Origin: Hexactinellida sp. DTS-2022
Lineage: Eukaryota > Porifera > Hexactinellida
Direction of reading: 5' to 3'
Assembly (NCBI GenBank): GCA_028753945.1
Contig: JAPNXP010000009.1
Location: forward strand, 62,001 to 126,000
Length of the DNA stretch: 64,000 bases
Shown here: positions 10,126-20,742 of the stretch, one piece after another
Layout: the number at the start of each line of letters is the position of its first letter
How positions within the stretch are numbered: position 1 is the first letter of the stretch
Notes under the pieces: generated by a model
What the model was told of the DNA's origin: nothing
The model's database searches: none
Seen by the model: the letters and a program-made list of their open reading frames with translations, nothing else
Translations under genes and position numbers: made by a program

Positions 10126-10488
10126 TGTTGTTATCCATAGTGTTTCTATTCTATTTAACTAAGATTATGTACTGTATTTCAATATATTTTGTATTTTAAA
10201 TGAATATCAATATTAATCATTTAACTTTTGTGAAAAAAGGAATTTCCAAGCAATTGCATCCATGCTCCCAAACAATTATTTTTCAATTTAATTAAAAACA
10301 TTAAAGAATATTTCAGTAAGTGCAAACAGGTTTGAAATGAAATACAAAAGCGATTATTGTTTGTTAGGTGCGTTTTAAGATTATAGGAAAATGTTATAAT
10401 TAAATATACTGTAAGCTATCATTATCAAAACACGTTAATAAATACACTGTTGCAACTTGTGACCCATTCAAAGCCTATTAATAATACT

Positions 10489-10678
10489 TGGTAACAATCA
10501 GTGTATTATACAGCCATTTGTAAATACGCTCCTAATCCTGGTCTGATCCAATTTTCATACGTCTAAATCACAAATTAATGTTACGGTATAGGAGAAGATT
10601 CCAAATTTTCGCGCTCCTAAATAAAATTTTCTAAGAATAATGCTCGAAAATGAGCTTCTCGCGCTCCTGGATAATTCG
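10489..10678 (+). repeat. Dispersed repeat, GCGCTCC family, copy 2
   Basis: A full-length copy from AATCAGTGTATTATACAG to CTCGCGCTCCTGGATAATTC. It is closely similar to the copy at 55683-55868. Confidence 0.75.
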
Positions 10679-11050
10679 TTGTGTAACAACTGTTAATACG
10701 AATTTGGGATAAGGGAACATATTAGGACGGTCCCCTGGTGTTCCTACTAACGAGATTAACCAACATATACTTATACAGAAGTCAATAATTAATTCATAAG
10801 GGACACAGCATTACTCAATGGAATTATTGAATATTCCAATTAATTGGAAATTGCATTACATAAGCATGTCAGAGTTCAAACTTTCAATATAACTCAATGA
10901 TCCAATGTTAATAGAGATATTAACTTTCCAAGGATTACAATGAGCCAATCACGTTGTGAGCTAGTAGAATACTTTCAGTAAATACCAAAAAACTTGTCCG
11001 CAAATATGGATTAGGCACCCTTCGAAATTCCAATAATTCCAATTTTAAAT

Positions 11051-11205
11051 TACAGTCAGGTTATTTAATTATGATCATTCAAGGGACCAAAAATTGTGTT
11101 CATAATAGAGACTTTACAATAAGCGAACTCAACTTAATACAAACCCTATGTAAGTTGTTAAATTGGGACCGTAGGGCTTGTTCATAATAAGCATACCTGA
11201 CTGTA
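11051..11205 (+). repeat. Tigger/pogo-like MITE, family D
   Basis: It starts TACAGTCAGGTTATTTAATT and ends GCATACCTGACTGTA, so CAGTCAGG is mirrored by CCTGACTG inside a TA duplication. The core ATTCAAGGGACCAAAAATTG and CCTATGTAAGTTGTTAAATT recurs at 26952-27156, 36120-36272 and 54648-54812. Confidence 0.85.
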
Positions 11206-11566
11206 TTCTTATAGTATAAGATTCTTATAACAAATTTATCTGTCATCAACCTAATTTAGGTTCCAATATACTTCAGTTCAGTTCCTATAATTAACAAGCC
11301 ATATCTACTGTATTAAGGCCTGACAGTAACATTAGTAGTTAGTAATACAGATAGTTCATAGCATATCCATGGTACTTCTTATGCAAACCTTATAGAGCAA
11401 GCAAATAAATCCCTTATTTAAAATGTAACTAGACCCATATATATATAATTGGCAATAGGTATTTACATATAGCAGTAATATACACCCTTTAGAAAAATGA
11501 GGGAAATATCTATTTCTAGAACAGAAATACAGTGATAGAGTAAGGAATTAAGGGTAGTAAACAAAG

Positions 11567-11603
<37 letters not shown>

Positions 11604-11637
11604 ATTGTTGTTGTTGTTGTTGTTGTTGTTGTTATTG
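11567..11637 (+). repeat. TTG/TTA microsatellite abutting the bZIP stop codon
   Basis: Runs of TTG interrupted by TTA. On the minus strand this is (AAC)n beginning directly at the TAA stop of the bZIP gene. Confidence 0.95.
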
Positions 11638-12066
11638 TGATGATCCCAATAGCATAAATGAGAATCCATGGATCATATTCTTATAATAATCAATTTCACT
11701 TTGGAAATCAGTTTTCTGTCGAATTAGCAAATCCTTATGTTTCAAAAGCGCGCCTAAATCATAATTTAATTTCTTGTTTTCGACTTTTCGACGGTCCCTT
11801 GATTCTGCAGCTGTTTTTCTATTTATAGCTCTGCGGCGATTTTCTTTAATCCAATTCTTTTCGATTTCAGTGAACAAATCTGTATCGAGTAGAGGTGTTA
11901 GTTTAGAGGCTTTTGTGTACACAAGTTTGTCAACATCAATAAGCTCAAGAAATTCACAGGAATTAAGCATTAAAACTTCGTAATTAAGTTTCAGTATACA
12001 ATTCGCTCGCTTACACTTGTCAATTATACTCGGGTTTGTTAAACAATCGAATTCTACCAAAGACAT
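11632..12066 (-). CDS. Small bZIP transcription factor
   Basis: A 144 aa single-exon protein. The basic region is residues ~76-95, with the invariant Asn82-x7-Arg90 (NRKTAAESR) followed by DRRK. Arg90 is ten residues before Leu100, the correct spacing for the zipper, and the heptad positions are L100, L107, L114, F121 and Y128. The AAxSRDRRK core resembles the XBP1 side of the bZIP family, but the N-terminus is unfamiliar, so I do not name it. It should bind palindromic DNA as a dimer. The zipper is short, ending within ~15 residues of the C-terminus. The stop lies directly against the AAC microsatellite, so the C-terminus could vary by replication slippage. Confidence 0.8.
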   Translation of the reverse strand: MSLVEFDCLTNPSIIDKCKRANCILKLNYEVLMLNSCEFLELIDVDKLVYTKASKLTPLLDTDLFTEIEKNWIKENRRRAINRKTAAESRDRRKVENKKLNYDLGALLKHKDLLIRQKTDFQSEIDYYKNMIHGFSFMLLGSSQ

Positions 12067-12419
12067 TGTTATTGTTGTTATTATTGTTTTGTTTGATACA
12101 ATACAAATGCTTTTATATATAGTGTTTATAAATTTGCTTAGATAAGTTAGTAATATAATTATTAATAAAAGTTACCTCACAAAATTATCTTAGAATTCAT
12201 TTCAAACTCATATTGAAAGTAACTAATTATTGGTTAATAGATAATCTTCTAAATTAAGGCCAACTTAGTTATCTAATTTTAGTTTGCTTGAGTAGAATTG
12301 AGTGATTAATAATAATAATTTAGTTTATAAAGTGCGTCAATAGTACAGCTGTGTTCCTAGTAAATATTAAAAAAGTAAATCCTAGAATAATACTAGTAAA
12401 CAGTTGATGTTGTTATTTA

Positions 12420-12560
12420 CTAGTTGTTTGTATGTCTGTTTTGTTTTTTGTTTGCTTGTTTGCTTGTCTGTTTGTTTGTTTGTTTGTCTGTTTGTTTGGT
12501 TGGTTGGTAGGTTGGTTAGTTGGTTACTTGTTTATTGATATGTTTGTTTGTTTGGTTAAT
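12420..12560 (+). repeat. TTTG/TTGG simple repeat
   Basis: Irregular TTTG, TTTGC, TTTGTC and TTGG units with no coding meaning. Confidence 0.85.
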
Positions 12561-12772
12561 AGTTTGTTAGATAGTTTGTTTACTCATTAACGAAATAAAT
12601 AACTAGTTATATAAATAACTAACTAGTTACAATAAACTCATTTGCTTTTGAATAAATTAGTCACAAATCCCTAATAAATATAACTCCAAATAAATAGCTT
12701 ACTCTAATAATCATATTCATATAGTTTGTTGTATTCAGAACTCAGTAATCACAGCTGATTATATAACAAATG

Positions 12773-13004
12773 GAATCTGCACATTTTGACCAAATTTCTA
12801 GGTAGAATTTTGATCAAAATGTCTTAATAGAACTTTGATCAAATATGCAAAATCAGAATTTGATCAAAGTTCGATTATTGCTATTGATGTAGAACTTTGA
12901 TCAAATTCACAAAATCAGAATTTGATCAGAGTTCTACTATTGCTATTGATGTAGAACTTTGATCAAATTCACAAAATCATTGTTGAAACAAACTTCTACT
13001 ATTG
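12773..13004 (+). repeat. Left terminal inverted repeat of the MULE
   Basis: The arm is built of repeated TTTGATCAAA palindromes alternating with TAGAACTTTGATCAAATTC blocks spaced ~55 bp apart. These may serve as multiple transposase-binding sites. It matches the reverse complement of 17061-17293 with few changes. Confidence 0.92.
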
Positions 13005-15327
13005 TTACAGCTGTTTTCTTGTACTTTAGACTTGTATTGAATAAACACATTCATGGCAAGCCATCATAAGTAATAATTTTTAATTGAGTACAATACTCAA
13101 GGTGTCCATTTAAGGGTAATCTGTATTGATATTCGGGCGTTCACGGTGATTCTCAGAATTGCATAATTTACTACTAGGAATACTCTAGATGAGATAGAGA
13201 TTGACTTCTATGATTTTTTTTTTCTTAATTTTCAATCAAGATGGTGTTTTTTAATAAAATAAGACGTCGACTTCCTTATATGGGCATGACATTTTTTCAA
13301 AAATTGTTGAATCTTTTTGAATTTTTGAACATATTATTATGAGACTATTTCCTCTCAGTAATAATTTTTATTTTATTTATTTTTGCAGAAGAAACGATGC
13401 TAAAGGCCATTTTTTCAAAATAATCATAATACGCAGTCGTGCACTAAACTATAGTTATAAAATGTTATAAGTAAAAATTTTCAAATCTAGTTCAAGGGTC
13501 TGAGGATGTATCATGTGTTACCCCAGAGAAATTTTTTGACTTTCTGATTATTATTTTTGGTTTTATAAGCATTCTAAGGCTGCGGCCCACGAATTTTTCC
13601 GAATTTCAAAATCAAAAGAGGTGATAAAATTCTACACTGCCATATATTGTTCCCAAAATTAAAAATTTCGGAATCTACAGGTCAAAATATACAGGTTCAC
13701 GTCAAAAAGTTCAGGAATATGTCAAAAATTAGGAAATTAGGGGCATAAAAGAATATGAAGGGTATGCAAGTACCCGGTGATCATATATTACTGTGGGAAA
13801 TTGGACAGCAGAATAATTCTGTTATTCTTCATAAAAATGCGCCAGCTTCTTATCTATGCGTAGCATTTGTTTTCAACACTTTTACAATAATATATCATGA
13901 GTTATGACCAATTTATGACTATGGTTTTGTCTGTTTTGTCATATTTTCACACCTCAAGGCCCTCAAATATACAATAATGTATTATATAAAACACCAATTT
14001 GTTAATACAAATATGGAAATAGCATTTGCGCACAAAATGAGACGTTACACAACACGATCCAATCATTATTCGATAAGTTATGGACTTTTGGGCCACAGAA
14101 GGGGGCAAAAAATCTGACATTTCACACCTGTTGATATTTCAGAAACGCTTTGAGATAAAATGATCATAGGCATTAGAAAATACTGTAAATACCTGACTTG
14201 CTATACGTTTATAATACATTTTAGGACTCTAAGTGTCACACTTTTTAACATGACCATATATGGTAATTTGATGTGCCCAATTTTGATGACGAAGCAAATA
14301 TTGTAACTCTTGATCTCTCGACAGCAGAGACTAGCTCTAAAATTCTAGTCACATCATGATTCTATTTCTTACTCATTGGATAAACTTTTGGGATTATATT
14401 ATAATTCGAATGATGTGTTCTGATTTCAAATGCCCAAATATGGTGGTGTCAAAGTGGCAATATGTTAAAAAGCTGACAAAAATCCAACTTCTGATCCAAA
14501 TGAGATAGAGCTTAGCTCTAAATTGCTAAAAATAGTCTAATTCAATTTCAAATGACATTATCTATTTTATGCAGTTTAGGAACTCCTTTCCTCGCACTTT
14601 CATATTCTGGACTCAGCCACTTCGACACAAATTAATTAAATGCTAATTATGAAGGTGTAAAAAAAGACCATTTGGGCATATGGATGTAAAAAAGAGAATT
14701 TTTATTCTAGAAAGTCAAACTTTTTTTTAAAATGCTCAGTATATGTAGGCGCATGTTTTAAAAGCGGGCAGTTTTGGCAATATAATACAAAAAAATTGAA
14801 TTAGTATACTTTTAATGAAAAATAGTGGGTTTTTTTTGACCAATTTCACAAAAATGACAATAACATAGAGTAGATTAAAGAAAAAGCATATTTCGGTTCG
14901 ATTTAAAACATTGAGTATTGACTCAGGTATATTTTATAATTGACATGTTTCGCGCTAAAAACTAACATAAAAAATTTTTTTAAATATTTGGCTAGTATGG
15001 ATTAGGCCTATATTGACATTGTCTAGTTCATAACTAAGGATATATACATAGTAGAACTCCAATATTTTCAGGGATATCTTAGATATATTAGTACTATCCA
15101 AAAACGCAATAAAAACATTAGGTCGTCGGGTGTCAAAATATCAGTACAGAGCACCCTTAACACATATATTGATTAAACACACCATTCCTATTCAAATCCC
15201 AAACCAAATATCATGTTTATATCAAGGGGTAGAATGCCTATTATTACGTATTATCTTCAGTAAATAATAGAAATTGTTTATTGAAGATTAAATCATTTTC
15301 AACTCGTAGCTATCCAGAAATACGTAA
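13005..15327. other. Non-coding left interior of the MULE
   Basis: 2.3 kb of AT-rich sequence with many T and A runs. I find no frame with recognisable protein character on either strand. It may hold the transposase promoter or captured non-coding sequence. Confidence 0.5.
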
Positions 15328-16927
15328 ATGGAGTATAGTATTGCTGAAGGCAAAAAATTGGGAACTCATAATTATTCGTGCCAAAGATATTTATATACAC
15401 GTTCTTCTTCAAGTGATAAATGTATATATTTGAGATGTACTCTATGGAGAGCGCATGGAATAGAATGTCGTGGGTTTGGGAGAATAAATAATGAATGCAA
15501 TCTTTTCTATCTTACTCAAAATCACTGTCATACAGAAGAAGCATACAAATCTAAATTAATCGCCCTAAATAATAAGAAAAGCGTGCTGCTGAGAATTCGA
15601 CAGATAGCCTTAGACAAGTATTTGACCAAGTCACGGCTTCAGACGAAGCTGGTGCAATGGTATCATACAGACAGGTACGTAACACAATGTTCAAAAGAAG
15701 ACGACTTGAATTACCAGGAAAGCCGAAACATCATCAAGAATTTGAAGATATCTTAATGCGAACTCGCTTTTCAAATTACTTTCGTTCAATGGTCATCATA
15801 CATGAAGGTGCTGCAGCAATATTTGCCTCTGATCTAATGCTTGAGAAGTTAAAAGAAGCAAAGAGTGTTAGTTTTGATGGAACTTTTTACGTGGTTCCCA
15901 AACTGTTTTATCAGTTATTTACTATCTTTATCCAAGAACAACACCATACTTTTCCTGCTATTCACATTTTAATGTCGTCTAAAAATGAGAATCTATATAC
16001 AGCTGTACTACAGAAGATTGTGGAAATGATTCCAGATTTCCGACCAGAATTAGCAGTGGGTGATTATGAAAAGGCTTCAAGAAATACATTTCGTAAAATA
16101 TTTCCCTCGATCACAGTATCAGGGTGTCTGTTCCATTATTCAAGGGCTATTTGGAAAAAAGTGAAAAAGTTACAACTTTCCTCAACATATAGTAAAAATA
16201 CAAGCTTGAATGAGTGGATAAAATTTGTCATATCATTGTCAATGTTACCTGAAGAGGAAATTTTTCAAACATTTCAAATACTGGTTAACACTGTACCTAA
16301 AGATTTATCACCAAGAGAAGACTTTCTTCTTAAGAAACTTATCGCTTATATCAGAAGGGAATGGATAGAAAGGAATGATTTTTCAATTTATCAATCAGTT
16401 CAGAAAACCAATAACTGTTGTGAAGTTTACCATCGAGAATTAAAGGCTATGGTACGGGTGAAAAGGCCAAATATATGGTCCTTCATTGAGTACCTTGAAA
16501 AGAATGTGATAAAATATGATCAAGAATATCAAAGATATATGAATGGCTTACCAATCGGAGAGAGACGGAAAAAGGATATTGAAACTGAAAAGAGACGAAA
16601 TAGATGTAAAGAAAAGCTGGAAAATGGAGGGTACACGCCTATCGAGTACATCAATGAAGTGTCTAAAACGATTGGTAATGTGCAATTAAACTACACTGAA
16701 TTCTCAGATTCTGATGAAGATGATGATGGAGTTATAACTATACTAGTGAAGAATCAATAGTTTGTAATCCTTGTATAATCTGTTTGATGGAGAGAGTTTC
16801 GACATATGTTTTTTTGCCATGTGGACATGCACAAGTATGCGGAACTTGTGCTTTAAACTTTAATCGAGAAGACAGATGTCCTACATGTCGCTGTTGCATT
16901 ACGAGTAAATTACAGATATTTCAATGA
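15328..16927 (+). pseudogene. MULE transposase, FLYWCH-MULE-RING, two frameshifts
   Basis: Three consecutive frames carry one protein. Frame 1 (15328 to ~15615) has a FLYWCH-type zinc finger (IYLRC, HGIEC, then NHCH). Near 15612-15620 the sense moves to a second frame, continuing to ~16725 with the MULE DDE core: Asp in SFDGTFYVVP, Asp in VGDYEKASRNTF, Glu in NNCCEVYHREL, plus the GCLFHYSRAIWKK helix. Near the GATGATGAT run at ~16715-16726 it moves to a third frame, ending at 16927 with a RING finger: PCIIC, LPCGHAQVCGTC, RCPTCR. No stop lies inside the combined domains, so two single-base indels explain the breaks. Transposases of this type cut and paste DNA in the nucleus. A C-terminal RING on a MULE is unusual to my knowledge. 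Confidence 0.85.
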
Positions 16928-17060
16928 GAGTTATATATCATTCTTTATTCAAATGCTTATGTAGGTTTATTAGTAACTCTTCATTGTGTTAACTCCTTAT
17001 TACGCTGTTTTTAAGTATGCTTCTCATTTGTTCAATGTTATTCTTTATTTCATTATCTAA

Positions 17061-17293
17061 CAAATAGTAGAAGTTTGTTTCAACAATGATTTTGTGAATT
17101 TGATCAAAGTTCTACATAAATACCAATAGTAGAACTCTGATCAAAAGCTGATTTTGTGAATTTGATCAAAATTCTACATCAATAGCAATAGACGAACTTT
17201 GATCAAATTTTGATTTTGCATATTTGATCAAAGTTCTATTAAGAGAATTTGATCAAAATTCTACCTAGAAATTTGATCAAAATGTGCAGATCC
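17061..17293 (-). repeat. Right terminal inverted repeat of the MULE
   Basis: Mirror of 12773-13004, with the same TTTGATCAAA palindromes. The outer end is followed by the AACAAATG target duplication. Confidence 0.92.
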
Positions 17294-17353
17294 AACAAAT
17301 GCTTACTGCCATTATCCTTGCTAATCAAATTAAGAATTTAATTAAATAATTAC

Positions 17354-17528
17354 TACATTAAACTCTCGTTATAACGAAGTGCTTGGGACCTGTAAATCAC
17401 TTCGTTATATCCGAATATTCGTTATAAGCGGATAATAATTAATGCATTTAGTGATTGGGGGAAAATTTCATTTTCGGTATAAGCAGTTATTTCGTTATAT
17501 CTGACTTCGTTATAAGGGAGTTCTTGTA
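17354..17528 (+). repeat. Tigger/pogo-like MITE, family B
   Basis: Subterminal sequence is CTCGTTATAACGAAGTGCTT and the right end is CGTTATAAGGGAGTTCTTGTA. The core TTCGTTATATCCG-ATATTCG-TTATAAGCGG recurs at 34404-34717 and 55071-55254. Confidence 0.8.
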
Positions 17529-18146
17529 TTATAAAGTAATTAATATGGAAATACTTATGTAGATCCCAACATACTAAGTCTAAAGAAGTAAAATAATTAA
17601 GGGTCCCTTACAACTAAAAATCTCCTGCAACAGGGATAAATGGACATTTTATTGCGTGTGTGTGTGTGTGTGTTTGTCCAGAATTAATAGGAAATGCCAT
17701 ATGCTGTAAAATCTGAAAACTTGCATGTAGGGGTAATTTTAGTAATTTTACACGCTTGACAACGAAGTGCTTGTTTTTCCTAAATTACTATTTGGGTCAA
17801 AGTTTGATTAATAGGTAAACAGTACCGCAATTGACGAATGCATTGAATGTATTGCATCAATCCATTTAATTATAAAGTACACATAATAATGTGGTTGTGT
17901 AATAGCTTATACAAATGTAGATTTAAGCAAATTTTGATTTAGTATTTCGTAAGTTCAATTAACTAGAAATGATATTATATATTAGTAATAAATAAATTGT
18001 AAATGACAGAGTAAACAGTAATAGTTTGTAGATATATTTTACACATTTATAATCAAAATACTAATTTTAGAAAAACTCTTAATTCTAAACTTGGAATTCA
18101 CGCAAACACCTCAACAAATATGTTTAAACGTCAATTTGTATACAAA
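17529..18146. other. Intergenic AT-rich sequence
   Basis: No gene seen. It contains a short GT dinucleotide run near 17657-17674. Confidence 0.5.
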
Positions 18147-18335
18147 TACAGTCGACTCCGCTTAATAGAGTCACCTCGGGACCAGGTTACTTTGACCCCA
18201 TTAAGCGGAGAAATCTTTAACCAAAAATCTTTTAAGCCAAAATGTAATTCCGTCCTATAAATCCTGTGAAATTTTGACTCCGATTAAGCGGAGAAATCTA
18301 TTAACCGGTGGCTCTATTAAGCGGAGTCGACTGTA
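18147..18335 (+). repeat. Tigger/pogo-like MITE, family A, complete
   Basis: Starts TACAGTCGACTCCGCTTAAT and ends ATTAAGCGGAGTCGACTGTA, a perfect 20-base inverted repeat including the TA duplication. Length 189 bp. A near-identical copy of the same length is at 28593-28781. Confidence 0.92.
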
Positions 18336-18942
18336 TAATAGAACGTAACGTAACTGAAACTAATATTTTTGGAAAAGTGAGGAATTCTATAAAGGAACCG
18401 TCGATATTTGTGTCTAAACACAAAGTAGAATTAACTGGAATTCGGAAAGAAATATCAATAGGGTTTAAGGCAACCGGAAATAAATGTAAATTGCACGCAA
18501 GGGTTCGTTTGGAAATTTGATTAAAAATCAAGAAAAAACTTTTAAATTTACACTGAAGAGTAAAAAGGTAATTAAAAATTTATTAAAAATTAAAAATGTA
18601 AACTACTCCGTGTTAAATAAGCAGACAGCATTGTTTATTAGTTTATTTACGAGTGTTTAGTAGCATATTTACAAGTTATAAATACCCAGCGATTAAATTT
18701 CATAATGTACCCTTGATTCCAGTGAATAATACAGTCATCATTGATAAGGGTTTTAAAGACAAAATAAAATGTTTTGAATTCTATTTCGGAATCACATTAC
18801 AACAGGAATTGTAAATAGAAATTGTCTAAATTCAATTTTTTTAGAAATTAACATTTATCAAAAAGGGATATTCCTTATCTAATAAATTGCTGTCTTGTGT
18901 TTGTTAAATATAACCGAACTAGTAAGAGCTACATATTTGAAA
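18336..18942. other. Intergenic AT-rich sequence
   Basis: No supported gene. The short open frames overlap the end of the family A element. Confidence 0.5.
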
Positions 18943-19030
18943 TACAGTATACTCCGCTTAATAGAGCCACCGGTTAATAAATTTCTCCGCTTAATGAGGG
19001 TCAAACTACGCTGGAATAAAGTAAACTGTA
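18943..19030 (+). repeat. Tigger/pogo-like MITE, family A, deleted derivative
   Basis: Starts TACAGTATACTCCGCTTAAT and ends AGTAAACTGTA, with an inner ACCGGTTAATAAATTTCTCC. It is an 88-bp shortened copy. Confidence 0.7.
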
Positions 19031-19517
19031 TATCTAAAAACAAGTTAAATATCTTAAAACCTCACAAATTATCTCACAAAAGGTGACAAAACCTGATTAA
19101 CCCCAAGGTGTCCAGTATATATTAGCTAACATTCCAAAAAACCTATTTGTTTGAGTAATAAAGAGGGACACACCAAAAGGTCACAATTTACATAAATACA
19201 ATTGAATTACTAAATAACTGCTTTGAACTTGCAAGTTGAAACCAACATTACTTCACAACACTAGTTAAAATCTCAAATATGCATCTAGCCAATCCAACCT
19301 ACTTGGATACCGAAACTAGCAATTGGAATGACATAATTAAAATAACACAACAGAGCACAAACACATTCCTGGCTAATAGGAATTACTAATCCCGTATCAA
19401 GTGTCTTAACAGGACTTATAACTTATAAGGGAACCATATATGGTATAACGAGGCTTAAACGGGGTTTGTAGTATTATTTACTGCTTACTTATATGATTAT
19501 TTATTCATTTAATATTA
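19031..19517. other. Intergenic AT-rich sequence
   Basis: No gene or clear repeat seen. Confidence 0.4.
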
Positions 19518-19710
19518 TACATTCGACTCCGCTTAATAGAGTCACCTCGGGACCAAGTTACTTTGACACGATTAAGCGGAGAAATATATTAACCGAAAAT
19601 ATTTTAAGCCAAACTGTAATTCCGTCCTATAAATCCTGTGAAATTTTGACCCATTTAATTAAGCGGAGAAATCTATTAACCGGTGGCTCTATTAAGCTGA
19701 AAATACTGTA
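19518..19710 (+). repeat. Tigger/pogo-like MITE, family A
   Basis: Left end TACATTCGACTCCGCTTAAT is slightly mutated. The interior matches 18147-18335 and the right end is AAAATACTGTA. Confidence 0.85.
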
Positions 19711-19831
19711 TTATTATTAAATTTACTAAACAACAACAACAACAAAAGTGTTTTAATTGTCAGTATTCGTATTTTATAGAGTAGGCCTTGATGATAGCTC
19801 AATAAAGATCATAGATTCTTTATTCGTAAAC

Positions 19832-19975
19832 TACAACAACAACAACAACAACAAACCAACCAACCAACCAACCAACAATAACAATAATAATAATAATAAC
19901 AAACCAACCAACCAACCAACACAACCAAACAACCAAACAACCAAACAACCAACAACAACAACAACAACAACAACA
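19832..19975 (+). repeat. CAA/CCAA/AAT compound microsatellite
   Basis: Runs of CAA, CCAA and AAT. The apparent Asn/Thr/Pro/Gln reading frame through it is not a gene. Confidence 0.9.
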
Positions 19976-19981
19976 GTATGA

Positions 19982-20703
19982 TAATCTTACAGATATACTA
20001 ACAAACGGATCCTATAATATAGCTGTGGTGTAATAGCTATTGCAACATAAGCCCACAATAACATAACATAACTATGTCACGGTTAGGTAACTATGTATAT
20101 TATGCTTATGTGTAGAAAGATGGGAATATGATACGAATACTGAAATAGATTTAGGAAATTAATAACCTGTCTGCTAGAAATAATGTTAATTATTCATCCC
20201 ATTAATTAAATGGGACGATAATTAAGTTATAGCAAATATATCTATTCATTCATTAAACATATTTGTTTATAGAAAGTTTATATCGGACCATGGATAATAA
20301 ACTAAGGCTTCATACTTACAAAACACAATCTATTTATGAATATACCGGAATTAGTCAAATGCCCCATTATTAACAGTTACAATAGTTCCTAAACAATGCT
20401 TAATAAGATAAAAGCCAAAGAATAGATAGGAAATACGATAGCAACCACAAGCATATTTGGTATGTGCTCTTTAAGCAATTGCAATCTGGAACCATAAATA
20501 AGAACTTGCGGTATAAAGTCCAGATTAAGTATTCTCGATTAACATCCTTATAATACAAACAAGTGGTTGCGGTTAACAATACTTTAACGAGATTCCAATT
20601 CTATTAGTGGCAGGGCGACACATACCATTGTGCCACTTTATTTCCAGATGGCCAAGTGCTAACTATTGTTGAGGTTTCTCACACACATGCCAACAGAGTA
20701 TAA
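19982..20703. other. Intergenic region upstream of the IGFBP-domain gene
   Basis: AT-rich, no gene seen. It should hold the promoter of the downstream gene, but no clear core element stands out. Confidence 0.4.
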
Positions 20704-20742
20704 ATGATAGAACTGGAACTGGAACTGAAACTACACTTCAAA

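Larger units (their letters stand above)
10126..11566. other. Intergenic region with dispersed repeats
   Basis: AT-rich sequence without a convincing gene. It holds a GCGCTCC-family repeat (10489-10678), a fragment of Tigger family F (GACGGTCCCCTGGTGTTCCT near 10731) and a complete Tigger family D element (11051-11205). Confidence 0.6.
12773..17293 (+). mobile_element. MULE-like DNA transposon, 4.5 kb, with 8-bp target duplication
   Basis: Both ends carry ~230 bp terminal inverted repeats (12773-13004 and 17061-17293) beginning G[A/G]ATCTGCACATTTTGA. The flanking octamers AACAAATG at 12765-12772 and 17294-17301 are identical, as expected for Mutator-like insertion. Inside, on the plus strand, lies a decayed transposase (15328-16927) with FLYWCH, MULE DDE and RING segments. 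The left 2.3 kb between the repeat and the transposase is AT-rich and shows no reading frame I can name. The arms look ~94% alike by eye, so the insertion is not ancient, yet the coding part is frameshifted. Confidence 0.92.

Noticed and set aside
11463-11669. Minus-strand frame encoding a long asparagine run
   Set aside because: It is a translation of the AAC microsatellite next to the bZIP stop and overlaps that gene in another frame.
13005-15327. Possible captured host gene inside the MULE
   Set aside because: I looked for protein-like frames on both strands of the left interior and found none.
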